Origin: Halospina sp040196175
GTDB lineage: Bacteria; Pseudomonadota; Gammaproteobacteria; Pseudomonadales; Oleiphilaceae
Reading direction: 5' to 3'
Assembly (NCBI RefSeq): GCF_040196175.1
Contig: NZ_JBEFNF010000010.1
Coordinates: 1-64,000 of the forward strand
DNA: 64,000 bases
Under the pieces are notes generated by a model. It was not told the DNA's origin. It made no database searches and saw only the letters and a list, made by a program, of their open reading frames with translations. This document shows positions 6,057 through 13,999 of the stretch, piece after piece. The position numbers and the translations under genes are program-made. Within the stretch, counting starts at the first letter, position 1; the number at the start of each line of letters is the position of its first letter.

Positions 6057-7293
6057 CCAGTCTCAGGGCGCCGGGCTCCCCGGCAATACGGTCTCTCAGC
6101 AGCGCCGCCGAGCCACAGGCATTGGTCCACCCCAGGGTTCCGTGGCCGGTGTTGAGGTAGAGCCCGGGCCGGGAGCTGGCGCCCACAAAGGGAATACTGG
6201 AAGGTGTGGTGGGCCGCAGACCTGCCCAGAAGCGGGCCTGTCCCCAGTGCCCGGCCCCGGGGAAGCAGTGCGCCGCGCGCTCCAGGATCTGTTGGCAGCG
6301 CGCCGGATCAATGTCCTGCCGCCAGCCGTCAATTTCCGCCATACCGGCCACCCGCAGCTCATCGCCCAGGCGCGAATAGACGAGCTTGAACTCATCGTCG
6401 ATCAGGCTGACGGTGTAGGCACTGTCAGGATCGCGCACCGGCACCGTCACGGAATAGCCGCGCGCCGGATAAACCGGCAGATGGAGGCCCAATGGCCGCA
6501 GAAGAGGTGCCGAGAAGCTGCCCAGTGCCACCACCACCGCATCCGCCTCCAGACTGGTGAACGCCCCGGACTGATTCAGCCGGACACCGCTGACCGCCCT
6601 GCCCTGCGTTTCAAGCCCCATCACCTGGGTATCGAACAGGAAGCGCACCCCTTGAGCCGCCGCCAGCTCCGCCAGCTGGGCGGTAAAAACCCGCGCATCC
6701 CCGGATTCATCGCCTGGCGTCCAGGTAGCGCCCTGTAGCCGGGGCTGGATCCGGGCAAGCGCGGGCTCCCTCGCGACCGCATCCGCCACGTCAATCACTT
6801 CCCGCTCACAGCCGAGCGCGCGCATGCGGGCCGCGGGTTCATGGGCGCCGGCGTACACATCCGGATCGGTGTAGAAATGGAGGATGCCCTCACGGCGTTG
6901 ATGGTACTCAATACCGGTTCGTTCACGCAGTGCCGCCAGGCAGGCCCGGCTGTACAACCCCAGCCGTACAACCGTCTCAAGGTTACGGGCATAGCGGCGA
7001 CTGCGGCACTCGCTGAGAAACCGCGCGCCCCAGGCCCATTGGTGGGGATCCAGGCGCGGCCTGAAGCGCAGCGGCGCAGAGGGGCGGAACAGCCAGCGCA
7101 GCAGCTGGGCGGGCGCTCCGGGGCTGGCCCAGGGCTCGGCGTGGGACACGGAGATCTGGCCGCCGTTGGCAAAGCTCGTCTCCTGAGCCGGCCCGCCCCG
7201 GCGCTCGACTACGGTCACATCATGCCCGGCTTCCCGCAGGTACCAGGCTGTGGTGGTGCCGATCACGCCAGCACCGAGGACCGCCACATGCAT
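6040..7293 (-). CDS. FAD-dependent D-amino-acid dehydrogenase-like oxidoreductase (DadA family)
   Basis: 417 residues, the usual size for DadA-type enzymes. The extreme N-terminus has the FAD-binding Rossmann motif GAGVIGTTTAWYL with the acidic VVERR end of beta-2, then SFANGGQ, characteristic of D-amino-acid dehydrogenases. The C-terminal part carries WAGLRPTTPSSIPFVG and NTGHGTLGWTNACGSA, the FAD-closing segment typical of DadA. The likely reaction is oxidative deamination of D-amino acids at the membrane with electrons to quinone. It lies 6 bp downstream of the membrane-protein gene and overlaps the glycosyltransferase gene. No dadX racemase is adjacent, so a paralogue with another substrate (for example an imino acid) is possible. 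Confidence 0.75.
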   Translation of the reverse strand: MHVAVLGAGVIGTTTAWYLREAGHDVTVVERRGGPAQETSFANGGQISVSHAEPWASPGAPAQLLRWLFRPSAPLRFRPRLDPHQWAWGARFLSECRSRRYARNLETVVRLGLYSRACLAALRERTGIEYHQRREGILHFYTDPDVYAGAHEPAARMRALGCEREVIDVADAVAREPALARIQPRLQGATWTPGDESGDARVFTAQLAELAAAQGVRFLFDTQVMGLETQGRAVSGVRLNQSGAFTSLEADAVVVALGSFSAPLLRPLGLHLPVYPARGYSVTVPVRDPDSAYTVSLIDDEFKLVYSRLGDELRVAGMAEIDGWRQDIDPARCQQILERAAHCFPGAGHWGQARFWAGLRPTTPSSIPFVGASSRPGLYLNTGHGTLGWTNACGSAALLRDRIAGEPGALRLDDHGR

Positions 7294-7299
7294 CCGCCA

Positions 7300-7998
7300 C
7301 TACTCCAGATTAAGGGTGCGCGGCAGTGTAACCGCCAGATCGGCCCGCCACCAGAGCACGGCCACGCCAATACCGTGGACGTTGAGCAGGGTGATCAGGA
7401 TCCAGTCAAAGGCGTACTTGATGCTGTCGTAATCCACCGCCGGAATTGACTGGAGGATCAGCGTGACAATCGCGATCCCCAATGTCACCGCACTCAGCAT
7501 CAGGAGCCGGGCACCAGCGCGGCGCAGAAAGGGGTAGCGTGCCCGCCACAGGACGCTCCCCAGAAGGATCTGAACGATACCGGTCACGCCCACATAGCCA
7601 GCCGTACCAATACGCCGCGCCAGCGCGAAGGCGTCGCCGGCGTGGCCGAGACTGAGCACATAGGGCAGCAGAAACGCCGCCGCCAGTGCCCCGAGCCACC
7701 CAACGCACTTGCCACGGGGGTAGCCCAGCGCCTGCAGCCAGCGGTGGTTGACCGCCCAGAACAGGACCTGAAGCGTGATCGCCGGGATCATGGCACCCTT
7801 GAAGATGAAATAGGCCAGGCCGTTACGGCCGGTGGCGCTGATGGAGGTGCACGCATCCCAGTACGGGATGCACCAGTCCACGTACCCGTTCCAGGCGGAG
7901 ACCAGATAGGTGGTATGGAAGGTTACCAGGGGCAGTAAAGCGGTAATGAATCCCAGCCATGCCAACCGGATGTCCCGTTGGGCCAGCTCATGCGTCAT
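7300..7998 (-). CDS. Polytopic membrane protein, Frag1/Sfk1-like
   Basis: 232 residues with about six hydrophobic segments (near residues 15-35, 65-85, 100-118, 133-150, 164-185 and 200-218). CIPYWDACTSISATGR (residues 43-58) between the first two segments resembles the Cys-rich loop of the Frag1/DRAM/Sfk1 membrane family. Function unknown. The start overlaps the end of the LysR gene by 11 bp, and dadA-like follows after 6 bp, so it is an internal operon gene. The family call is tentative. Confidence 0.6.
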   Translation of the reverse strand: MTHELAQRDIRLAWLGFITALLPLVTFHTTYLVSAWNGYVDWCIPYWDACTSISATGRNGLAYFIFKGAMIPAITLQVLFWAVNHRWLQALGYPRGKCVGWLGALAAAFLLPYVLSLGHAGDAFALARRIGTAGYVGVTGIVQILLGSVLWRARYPFLRRAGARLLMLSAVTLGIAIVTLILQSIPAVDYDSIKYAFDWILITLLNVHGIGVAVLWWRADLAVTLPRTLNLE

Positions 7999-8887
7999 CG
8001 CTCGCCTCCGTGGTTTGCCGACACAGCTTCAACCACTGGTCCACGCCGGCGCTGCGGTATTTCTGGCGATGCAGGATGAAATAGAACGAGCGCGCCAGAT
8101 CCCGGTGCAACACCGGCAGCGGAACCAGGTCCCCGCGGTCAAAGGCCTCCCGCAGGGCCACTTCAGACAGGCAGCCCACCCCCATACCGGCACCCACGGC
8201 CCGCTTGATCGCTTCGGTGTGCTGGAGCTCCAGCAGCACCGTGAGATCCGGCAGCAGGCCGTGCATGGCACGGTCAAACGTCTGCCGCGTCCCCGAGCCG
8301 CCTTCACGCAGGATCCAGGTGGCTGCCAGCAGATCCTCGTCGGTCAGTGCCTCACGCCCCGCCAGCGGGTGGTCCGGTGCACAGAATACCATCAATCGGT
8401 CACCGCGCCAGGGAATCACCTCCAGATCCGGCGAGTGGATTTCACCTTCAATCAACCCCACATCCAGCTCAAAATCCGCCACCTTGCGCCCTATTGTCCG
8501 GGTATTGGCAATCTCCAGCGACACATTGGCACCCTCGTTTTCACTCATGAAACGTGCCATAATCGGGATCGCCATATAGTTGCCGATGGTCAGCGTGGCA
8601 CCTACCTTGACGTGCCCCACCTCGGCATGACGCGCCAGCGCATGCTCCAGCTCGCGGGCCTCATCCAGAAGCGCGGCGACCCTTGGGCGCACCAGCCGGC
8701 CAAGCTCATTGAGCTGCAGGCGTTTGCCCATGCGGTCAAAGAGCTGGACGCTGAACTGATTCTCCAGATCACGCAGCGCACCGCTTGCCGCGGACTGGGA
8801 CATGGCCAGCTCATCAGCCGCACGGGTGATGTTTTCGTTGCGGGCAGTGGCCTGGAACACTTCAAGCTGGCGTAGCGTATACTTCAT
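7988..8887 (-). CDS. LysR-family transcriptional regulator (FinR-like)
   Basis: 299 residues. N-terminal winged HTH (MKYTLRQLEVF, then ITRAADELAMSQSAASGALRDLE at about residues 20-42) and a C-terminal periplasmic-binding-like effector domain from about residue 90. It is divergent from fpr with 122 bp between starts. In Pseudomonas the LysR regulator FinR sits divergent from fprA and activates it under oxidative stress, so the same role is inferred here from layout. It also heads the four-gene minus-strand operon by an 11-bp overlap, so it may control that operon. Confidence 0.8.
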   Translation of the reverse strand: MKYTLRQLEVFQATARNENITRAADELAMSQSAASGALRDLENQFSVQLFDRMGKRLQLNELGRLVRPRVAALLDEARELEHALARHAEVGHVKVGATLTIGNYMAIPIMARFMSENEGANVSLEIANTRTIGRKVADFELDVGLIEGEIHSPDLEVIPWRGDRLMVFCAPDHPLAGREALTDEDLLAATWILREGGSGTRQTFDRAMHGLLPDLTVLLELQHTEAIKRAVGAGMGVGCLSEVALREAFDRGDLVPLPVLHRDLARSFYFILHRQKYRSAGVDQWLKLCRQTTEASDDA

Positions 8888-8911
8888 AATCGATTGTTCC
8901 GATAAAAACCA

Positions 8912-8934
8912 ATTGGCTCATCTGTTGAACCAAT
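8912..8934. promoter_or_regulatory. Candidate LysR operator between the regulator gene and fpr
   Basis: ATTGG-N13-CCAAT is an interrupted palindrome centred ~87 bp upstream of the fpr start and ~36 bp upstream of the LysR start. LysR proteins typically bind interrupted dyads in such divergent intergenic regions. Only the dyad is seen; binding is inference. Confidence 0.3.
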
Positions 8935-9009
8935 ACGTTAAACACTGGGTACTGCCCAGGCAACTGCCTGCGCCCATTCACCCGGTAAGCCACCAGCGAG
9001 GTAGATCTC

Positions 9010-9786
9010 ATGGGCAAATACAATGTGGAAAAGGTGCTGGACGTACATCACTGGACGGGAGACCTTTTCAGTTTCCGCACAACCCGTGATCCATCATTCC
9101 GATTCAAGAACGGCCAGTTCACCATGATCGGGCTGCAGCTTGAGGAGGGTAAGCCGCTTATGCGCGCCTACAGCATGGCCAGCGCCAACCACGAGGACAC
9201 GCTGGAGTTCTTCAGTATCAAGGTGCAGGATGGCCCTCTGACATCACGCTTGCAGCACCTGGAGGTGGGCGACGAGATACTGGTCGGCCAGAAGCCAACA
9301 GGCACTCTGATCGGTGGCAATCTGCTGCCCGGGCGTAATCTTTACCTGATCGGCACGGGGACTGGGCTCGCCCCCTACCTCAGCATCATCAAGGATCCCG
9401 AGATCTATGAACAATTCCAGAATGTGATTCTGGTCCACGGCGTACGCTACGTAGACGAACTTGCCTATCATGAAGCCATCACCAGCGAGCTGCCGCAACA
9501 CGAATATCTGGGCGACATGATCCGGGACCAGCTGACGTACTATCCCACCGTCACCCGCGATGACTTCCACAACCAGGGACGTGTCACGGAGCTCATCCAA
9601 AGCGGTGAACTCACCCGCAATCTGGGCATGCCGGAGCTGAGCCTTGAAGACGACCGGTTTATGGTCTGCGGTAGCCCGGGCCTGCTCAAGGATATGGTGA
9701 CCATCCTTACGGAGCGCGGTTTCCAGGAAGCCAAACAAGGCCATCAGGGCCATTTCGTGATCGAACGCGCTTTCGTGGAACAATAA
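9010..9786 (+). CDS. fpr: Ferredoxin/flavodoxin--NADP+ reductase
   Basis: 258 residues, the standard length of bacterial subclass-I/II FNRs. RAYSMAS at residues 52-58 is the FAD-binding RxYS motif, FFSIKV follows, and GTGTGLAPYLS near residue 117 is the NADP-binding glycine motif. The chain ends in FVIERAFVEQ, the C-terminal signature of this family. It exchanges electrons between NADPH and ferredoxin/flavodoxin in the cytoplasm, often during oxidative stress or for Fe-S cluster repair. Single-gene unit, divergent from its likely LysR regulator. A long hairpin follows the stop codon and may attenuate readthrough. Confidence 0.93.
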   Translation: MGKYNVEKVLDVHHWTGDLFSFRTTRDPSFRFKNGQFTMIGLQLEEGKPLMRAYSMASANHEDTLEFFSIKVQDGPLTSRLQHLEVGDEILVGQKPTGTLIGGNLLPGRNLYLIGTGTGLAPYLSIIKDPEIYEQFQNVILVHGVRYVDELAYHEAITSELPQHEYLGDMIRDQLTYYPTVTRDDFHNQGRVTELIQSGELTRNLGMPELSLEDDRFMVCGSPGLLKDMVTILTERGFQEAKQGHQGHFVIERAFVEQ

Positions 9787-9794
9787 CGATGGCA

Positions 9795-9848
9795 GCGCCT
9801 CTGGTTACCGTTAAACTGGAACTCACGGTCAACGGTAGCCGGAGGCGC
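9795..9848 (+). promoter_or_regulatory. Long hairpin after fpr that buries the ribosome-binding site of the next gene
   Basis: The arms 9795-9812 and 9831-9848 pair over 18 bp, with only two G-U pairs and no mismatch, around an 18-nt loop. The 3' arm contains GGAGG (9841-9845), the ribosome-binding site of the ATG at 9851. No U-run follows, so it is not a classical intrinsic terminator. The structure should hold back translation of the 103-residue protein unless it is melted or translated through. Confidence 0.6.
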
Positions 9849-9850
9849 CC

Positions 9851-10162
9851 ATGAACCCCGATGAATTTCTCAGAAAGTACGGTATCGAGCCCTCGGATCA
9901 GGAAAGGGAGCATTCGCTCCGCGAGAACTCCTGGGAGCGGGCGGTGCGTGTTCATCAGCCGAATGCCGGTACGCCGCATGACTGGGAAGAGTGGGAACAC
10001 GCCAGTGAGCGCTATGGCGTGGAGGTGGAAACCGGCGAGGATGAGACAGATCCGACTCGGCCACGCCACAACACGGCGGAGATGATCGACGATCGGCCCA
10101 CTGTGATGGACTGGCTTATTACCCGCTGGCGGCGCCTGCGCAAGCGCCTGCTGGGTCACTGA
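9851..10162 (+). CDS. Small acidic/basic protein of unknown function
   Basis: 103 residues with an ATG start and GGAGG 5 bp upstream. The N-terminal two thirds are charged and hydrophilic (NPDEFLRKYGIEP, then many E/D/R). The tail is strongly basic (WRRLRKRLLGH). No signal peptide, membrane segment or recognised domain. It follows fpr by 64 bp filled with a strong hairpin covering its ribosome-binding site. Its end overlaps the convergent chemoreceptor gene by 7 bp. The good ribosome-binding site supports it being real. Confidence 0.6.
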   Translation: MNPDEFLRKYGIEPSDQEREHSLRENSWERAVRVHQPNAGTPHDWEEWEHASERYGVEVETGEDETDPTRPRHNTAEMIDDRPTVMDWLITRWRRLRKRLLGH

Positions 10163-11685
10163 ATCCGGAACCGCTCCATGGTTGTTCGCAGCTGACTCAA
10201 CTGCTCTTGTATGGCTCTGGCCGATTCAACCGTCTGACCGGCATCCGCGTCCGTCTGGTTAGCCACTTCAGAGACGGCTCCCATGCGCTGACTGATGTCG
10301 TCCGAAACCTGGCTCTGTTCCTCCACTGCCGTAGCGATCTGATCGTTCATCCCCTGAATCTGCCCGATGGCTTCCAGGATGCGGTGAATCGCCTCAGAGG
10401 TCTGGCTCACAGACGCTACGCTCTCCCGGCTAGCCTGAGCACTCGCTTCACTCTCACTGACCAGGGTTCGCACCTGTGACTGCAGCCGCTCAATAGTCTC
10501 CTGAACCTGATTGGTCGAGTCCTGAGTCCGCTGAGCCAGATTACGCACCTCTTCAGCCACTACCGAAAATCCGCGACCGGATTCGCCAGCACGAGCGGCC
10601 TCAATCGCAGCATTCAGAGCCAGGAGATTGGTCTGGTCGGCAATCTCACGGATCATGCTGAGGACCTTGCTGACGTCGTCGGCATCCTGTTCCAGACTTT
10701 CCATAGTCCGGGCCGTCTCCGCAAAGCGGGTATCAAGATGACCGATGCGATCGCGAGCCTCACGCGCGACGCTGTCGCTCTCGCGCGCCGACTCCGCTGC
10801 TTCATGAGCATGACTGGCAGCATTCTGGGCATTGCCAGAAACGTCCTGAATGGAAGAAGCCATCTGGTTCACGGCCGTTGCCGCCTCGCTAACATCCCGA
10901 CTCTGGCGGTCCGCGCCATCATGGGTCTTGGCTGTAACATCCAGAACCTGCTTGAGGCTGTTCTCTGCCGAGGCCGTGACAGTATCGATCTGGCGCAGCA
11001 GATCTCCCACATGGGCCACCATCAGATTATAGGCCTGCAGCATCTCACCCACTTCATTCTCGCGGATCTCAATGGCAAGCGTTTCTGAAAAGTCCCCGTC
11101 AGCCACCTGGCGCAGATTCCGGCGCAGCCGCTCCACCTGTTCCATGAAATGGAAATTGCCATAGATCCGGCCAATGGCCAGCATGCCCACCATCATCACC
11201 AGCAGAGCCATACCCACCATGGCTGACTGCCGCCGGCCCTGAGCATCATTCTGGCGCACAGTTTCAGCACCACGGGCAAGCGCATCCCGCACCGCTGTGG
11301 AAGCCCGGAGAACAGCTTTGGGGTCGGCGTCTTTCCCCTCCTGGCCGATCAGGCGCTGATATTGCCGCCATGCCCCAGCAACGCCGTTGAAGGCTGCCTG
11401 ATTCCCCAGCAACGGCTCCAGTGAGCGCTCCAACTGCGAGAGCTGACGTTCGACCCCACTGCCGTCCGCAATAACCCGCTCATCAATGGTGGTAAGCTGT
11501 TGCGTGGCCGTGGCCGCAGCGGCGATGGCCTCGGGTTCCGGTGTGAGGTTACGCCAGAGACTCGCTGCAAGCCCTGCCAACAGCACAAAGATCAGGATAA
11601 ACGAAACAAGAAACTGAGCGTTGAAGGTTTTCAGCCCCACCAGAGCCATCATCCGGAAAACCAGATTAGCGACCCACTCCCTCAT
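10156..11685 (-). CDS. Methyl-accepting chemotaxis protein
   Basis: 509 residues from the ATG at 11685, preferred over the TTG at 11697 because GGAG lies 7 bp before it. TM1 is near residues 18-42, a ~110-residue helical periplasmic sensor follows, TM2 is near 152-172 (AMVGMALLVMMVGML), then HAMP and the cytoplasmic signalling hairpin with the conserved tip EIADQTNLLALNAAIEA. The short all-helical sensor and MREW start resemble PilJ-like receptors, so a type IV pilus/twitching system is an alternative to flagellar chemotaxis. No C-terminal CheR-binding pentapeptide is visible. Single gene, convergent with the small gene at 9851. Confidence 0.88.
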   Translation of the reverse strand: MREWVANLVFRMMALVGLKTFNAQFLVSFILIFVLLAGLAASLWRNLTPEPEAIAAAATATQQLTTIDERVIADGSGVERQLSQLERSLEPLLGNQAAFNGVAGAWRQYQRLIGQEGKDADPKAVLRASTAVRDALARGAETVRQNDAQGRRQSAMVGMALLVMMVGMLAIGRIYGNFHFMEQVERLRRNLRQVADGDFSETLAIEIRENEVGEMLQAYNLMVAHVGDLLRQIDTVTASAENSLKQVLDVTAKTHDGADRQSRDVSEAATAVNQMASSIQDVSGNAQNAASHAHEAAESARESDSVAREARDRIGHLDTRFAETARTMESLEQDADDVSKVLSMIREIADQTNLLALNAAIEAARAGESGRGFSVVAEEVRNLAQRTQDSTNQVQETIERLQSQVRTLVSESEASAQASRESVASVSQTSEAIHRILEAIGQIQGMNDQIATAVEEQSQVSDDISQRMGAVSEVANQTDADAGQTVESARAIQEQLSQLRTTMERFRIQ

Positions 11686-11912
11686 AGACTGCTCCAAGCA
11701 TACCGCCTTAATGGATTCGGTTACGGCTCTTGACCGGAAGACCGGAAAATTTAAGTTTGATCAACAGACCCTTCTTGATGCCTATAGCGTAGCATTTATA
11801 CCGCAACCAGTGATCAGCAGCGATGACAATTCTCATGGACCAAAATACCCGGGGCGACTGACACGATGAACTGAGCCGGAGCACACGTTGCCGGACTTTG
11901 TCACAGCCTCTA

Positions 11913-11932
11913 TACTGTATATATAAACAGTA
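11913..11932. promoter_or_regulatory. Consensus LexA box controlling imuA-imuB-dnaE2
   Basis: CTGTATATATAAACAG with flanking TA/TA is an almost perfect SOS operator, 11 bp before the imuA ATG. It lies inside a longer dyad (11908-11937) with 12-bp arms running from CCTCTATACTGT to ACAGTATAGAGG. The rest of the gap 11698-11912 between the chemoreceptor and imuA shows no other site I can support. Confidence 0.93.
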
Positions 11933-11943
11933 TAGAGGTGGCA

Positions 11944-12591
11944 ATGGCCGTTAATCCCCGTAAACAACTTGAGCAGGATCCCCGATTGTGGCGCGCCAGC
12001 CAGCAGAAAGCTGCTCACATCCAGGGTATTGCCAGTGGTTTTGAGGCTCTGGACCGGTTGCTCGCAGCCAGTGGCTGGCCCCAGGGGGCACTGATCGAAT
12101 GCCACTGCCCTCTCAACGGTATTGGCGAGCTGCAGTTGTTCGCCCACGCTATGCGCCAGTGCACCCATAACGGCGAGGCCCTGTTCTGGGTGGATCCACC
12201 TCACACACCCTACCCACCCGCCATGGAAGGTCTGGAACTGCCCACGGAACACTGCTTCATGGTGCGCACCGACAGCCATTCAGATCACCTATGGGCCCTT
12301 GAGCAGCTCCTGGAAAACAACGCGTCGGGCATGGTTCTGGGGTGGAGCCGGCGGCGGGATCCAGCCTCGCTGCGGCGACTGCAGCTGGCGCTTGAAGAGA
12401 GCCGGACCCTGGGCGTAATAGTTACCCCTGCGCAAGATGCCGGACAGGCCTCTCCCGCCCCGCTCCGTGTAAGCATTGACCCGATTCCCGGAGAAAACCG
12501 CCTCCAGGTGACGCTGCTACGTCAAAGGGGCGGCCAGGCAGGAACTCGAACTCTTCAGTTGCCTTCCATCATTTCCCATCAACCGGTGTAA
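11944..12591 (+). CDS. imuA: Translesion synthesis accessory protein ImuA
   Basis: 215 residues; ATG at 11944 with GAGG 6 bp upstream (an in-frame GTG at 11938 lies within the ribosome-binding site). RecA/SulA-like fold: GIASGFEALDRLLAASGWPQGALIE near residues 28-53 is the hallmark N-terminal segment, without an intact Walker A. ImuA joins ImuB and DnaE2 in the SOS mutasome that bypasses lesions. First gene of a three-gene operon directly under a LexA box; imuB starts 4 bp after its stop. Confidence 0.92.
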   Translation: MAVNPRKQLEQDPRLWRASQQKAAHIQGIASGFEALDRLLAASGWPQGALIECHCPLNGIGELQLFAHAMRQCTHNGEALFWVDPPHTPYPPAMEGLELPTEHCFMVRTDSHSDHLWALEQLLENNASGMVLGWSRRRDPASLRRLQLALEESRTLGVIVTPAQDAGQASPAPLRVSIDPIPGENRLQVTLLRQRGGQAGTRTLQLPSIISHQPV

Positions 12592-12595
12592 CCTG

Positions 12596-13999
12596 ATGCT
12601 TTGGTTCTATCTCCATCTGCCCTCATTGCTTCTGGATCACCACTGCCGCGACAGCGCTCCCATGGCACTGTGCACAGGTACACCCCCAGTAATCCTGCAG
12701 CCGGACAACCAAGCCCAAAAAATGGGCGTGCAGGCAGGCCAGTCCCTGGCCACGGCCCGTGCGCTAAGCCCGGATCTCACCTTGATCGCCTTCAATAAAG
12801 TCCGGCAGACGGAGCTGTTGGAGCAGGTGGCAGAAAAACTCTATCAGCTGGCCGCTCCGCTGGCCCTGTGGCCACCGGATGGCCTTCTGATCCGGGCTGA
12901 CCGGCTATGCCACCTCTATCCGGAACCGGGAGACCTCGCGACGGTACTAATGCAGCACCTGTCACAGCTTGGGCTGAACAGTCGTATGGCCACCGGCACC
13001 AGTCCGCGTATGGCCCGGCTTCTGGCTCGCCATGGCACCAGCGTGTGCACGGACGATCCGGAAACCATGCACCACGCCCTGTGCCAGCTACCGGTTACCG
13101 CCACGGACTGGCCACAAAAAGTCCGCCAACGATTGACCCGCATGGGGCTGCACCACCTTAAGGACCTGCTCGAATGCTGTCCGGCGGAACTGGCCAGCCG
13201 CCTCGGCCCGGAACTGTACAATGATTTTCAGAGAATGCTGGGACGATCCAGTGATCCCGTGCAGGAATTCCATCCACAGACGGCATTCCACCGGTCTCTG
13301 ACCCTGAACCGGGAAAGCCAGAACACCGACCACCTACAGGGCCCGCTGGAGCACCTTCTGGAATCACTGGAAGCCTTTCTGCGCCAGCGTCAGCGCCTCT
13401 GTGACCGGCTAAGGCTCACCCTGCACCACCCCGAGCACAGGCCCACAACTCTGGAGCTGGAAACCCGTCAGGGCGAATCCCGGGCGGTTGCATTTCTGGA
13501 GCTGGCCCTGCTGCGCCTTGCGTCGCTCAATCTGCCCGATGATGTACAAGCACTCTCTCTGGCAACAGCCCGTACTATTGCCATTGAAACCACCGTAAGC
13601 CATGACCTGTTCAATAGTGACGAAAGCCAACAGCAGGCACGCCAGGCACTGCTGCACCGCCTGAGTGCAAGGCTGGGGCGGGACAGTATTCAGTGTCCCG
13701 GCCGGCGCCCGGACCCACGCCCGGAACGCTGCGCTTACTGGCAGCCCGCCGGGGAGCGCGGTGCCCATGCCGCGCAACGCTCAGAAACAACGCGCCCCTT
13801 CTGGCTGCAGCACCCTCCTCAGCCGCTGAAGCGAGCGCCTGCGCGCTGGCTCAACGGCCCCGAACGCATCCAGAGCGGGTGGTGGGATGGCGACTATGTG
13901 CGCCGCGACTACTACATCGCTCTGCTGGACAACGGCCAGCGCGCCTGGCTGTTCCGTAATCAGCAGAGCCAGTGGTTTATTCACGGCTGGTTCGGATGA
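12596..13999 (+). CDS. imuB: Y-family polymerase-like protein ImuB
   Basis: 467 residues starting MLWFYLHLPSLLLD, where the first catalytic aspartate of true Y-family polymerases is replaced. PALM/fingers-like region with AQKMGVQAGQSLATARAL (residues 39-56), an HhH segment near 170-200, and a C-terminal extension ending in a Trp-rich stretch (WWDGDYVRRDYY, WFIHGWFG). ImuB is catalytically dead and acts as the adaptor that recruits DnaE2 to the sliding clamp. It overlaps dnaE2 by 4 bp (ATGA), so translation is coupled. LexA-regulated from the imuA operator. Confidence 0.93.
   Translation: MLWFYLHLPSLLLDHHCRDSAPMALCTGTPPVILQPDNQAQKMGVQAGQSLATARALSPDLTLIAFNKVRQTELLEQVAEKLYQLAAPLALWPPDGLLIRADRLCHLYPEPGDLATVLMQHLSQLGLNSRMATGTSPRMARLLARHGTSVCTDDPETMHHALCQLPVTATDWPQKVRQRLTRMGLHHLKDLLECCPAELASRLGPELYNDFQRMLGRSSDPVQEFHPQTAFHRSLTLNRESQNTDHLQGPLEHLLESLEAFLRQRQRLCDRLRLTLHHPEHRPTTLELETRQGESRAVAFLELALLRLASLNLPDDVQALSLATARTIAIETTVSHDLFNSDESQQQARQALLHRLSARLGRDSIQCPGRRPDPRPERCAYWQPAGERGAHAAQRSETTRPFWLQHPPQPLKRAPARWLNGPERIQSGWWDGDYVRRDYYIALLDNGQRAWLFRNQQSQWFIHGWFG

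Noticed and set aside
6049..6738. 229-codon plus-strand frame inside the DadA-like gene
   Set aside because: Antisense shadow of a GC-rich gene; composition and lack of a ribosome-binding site argue against coding. Many similar frames over 4974-8875 and the ccm, che and fli genes are shadows too.
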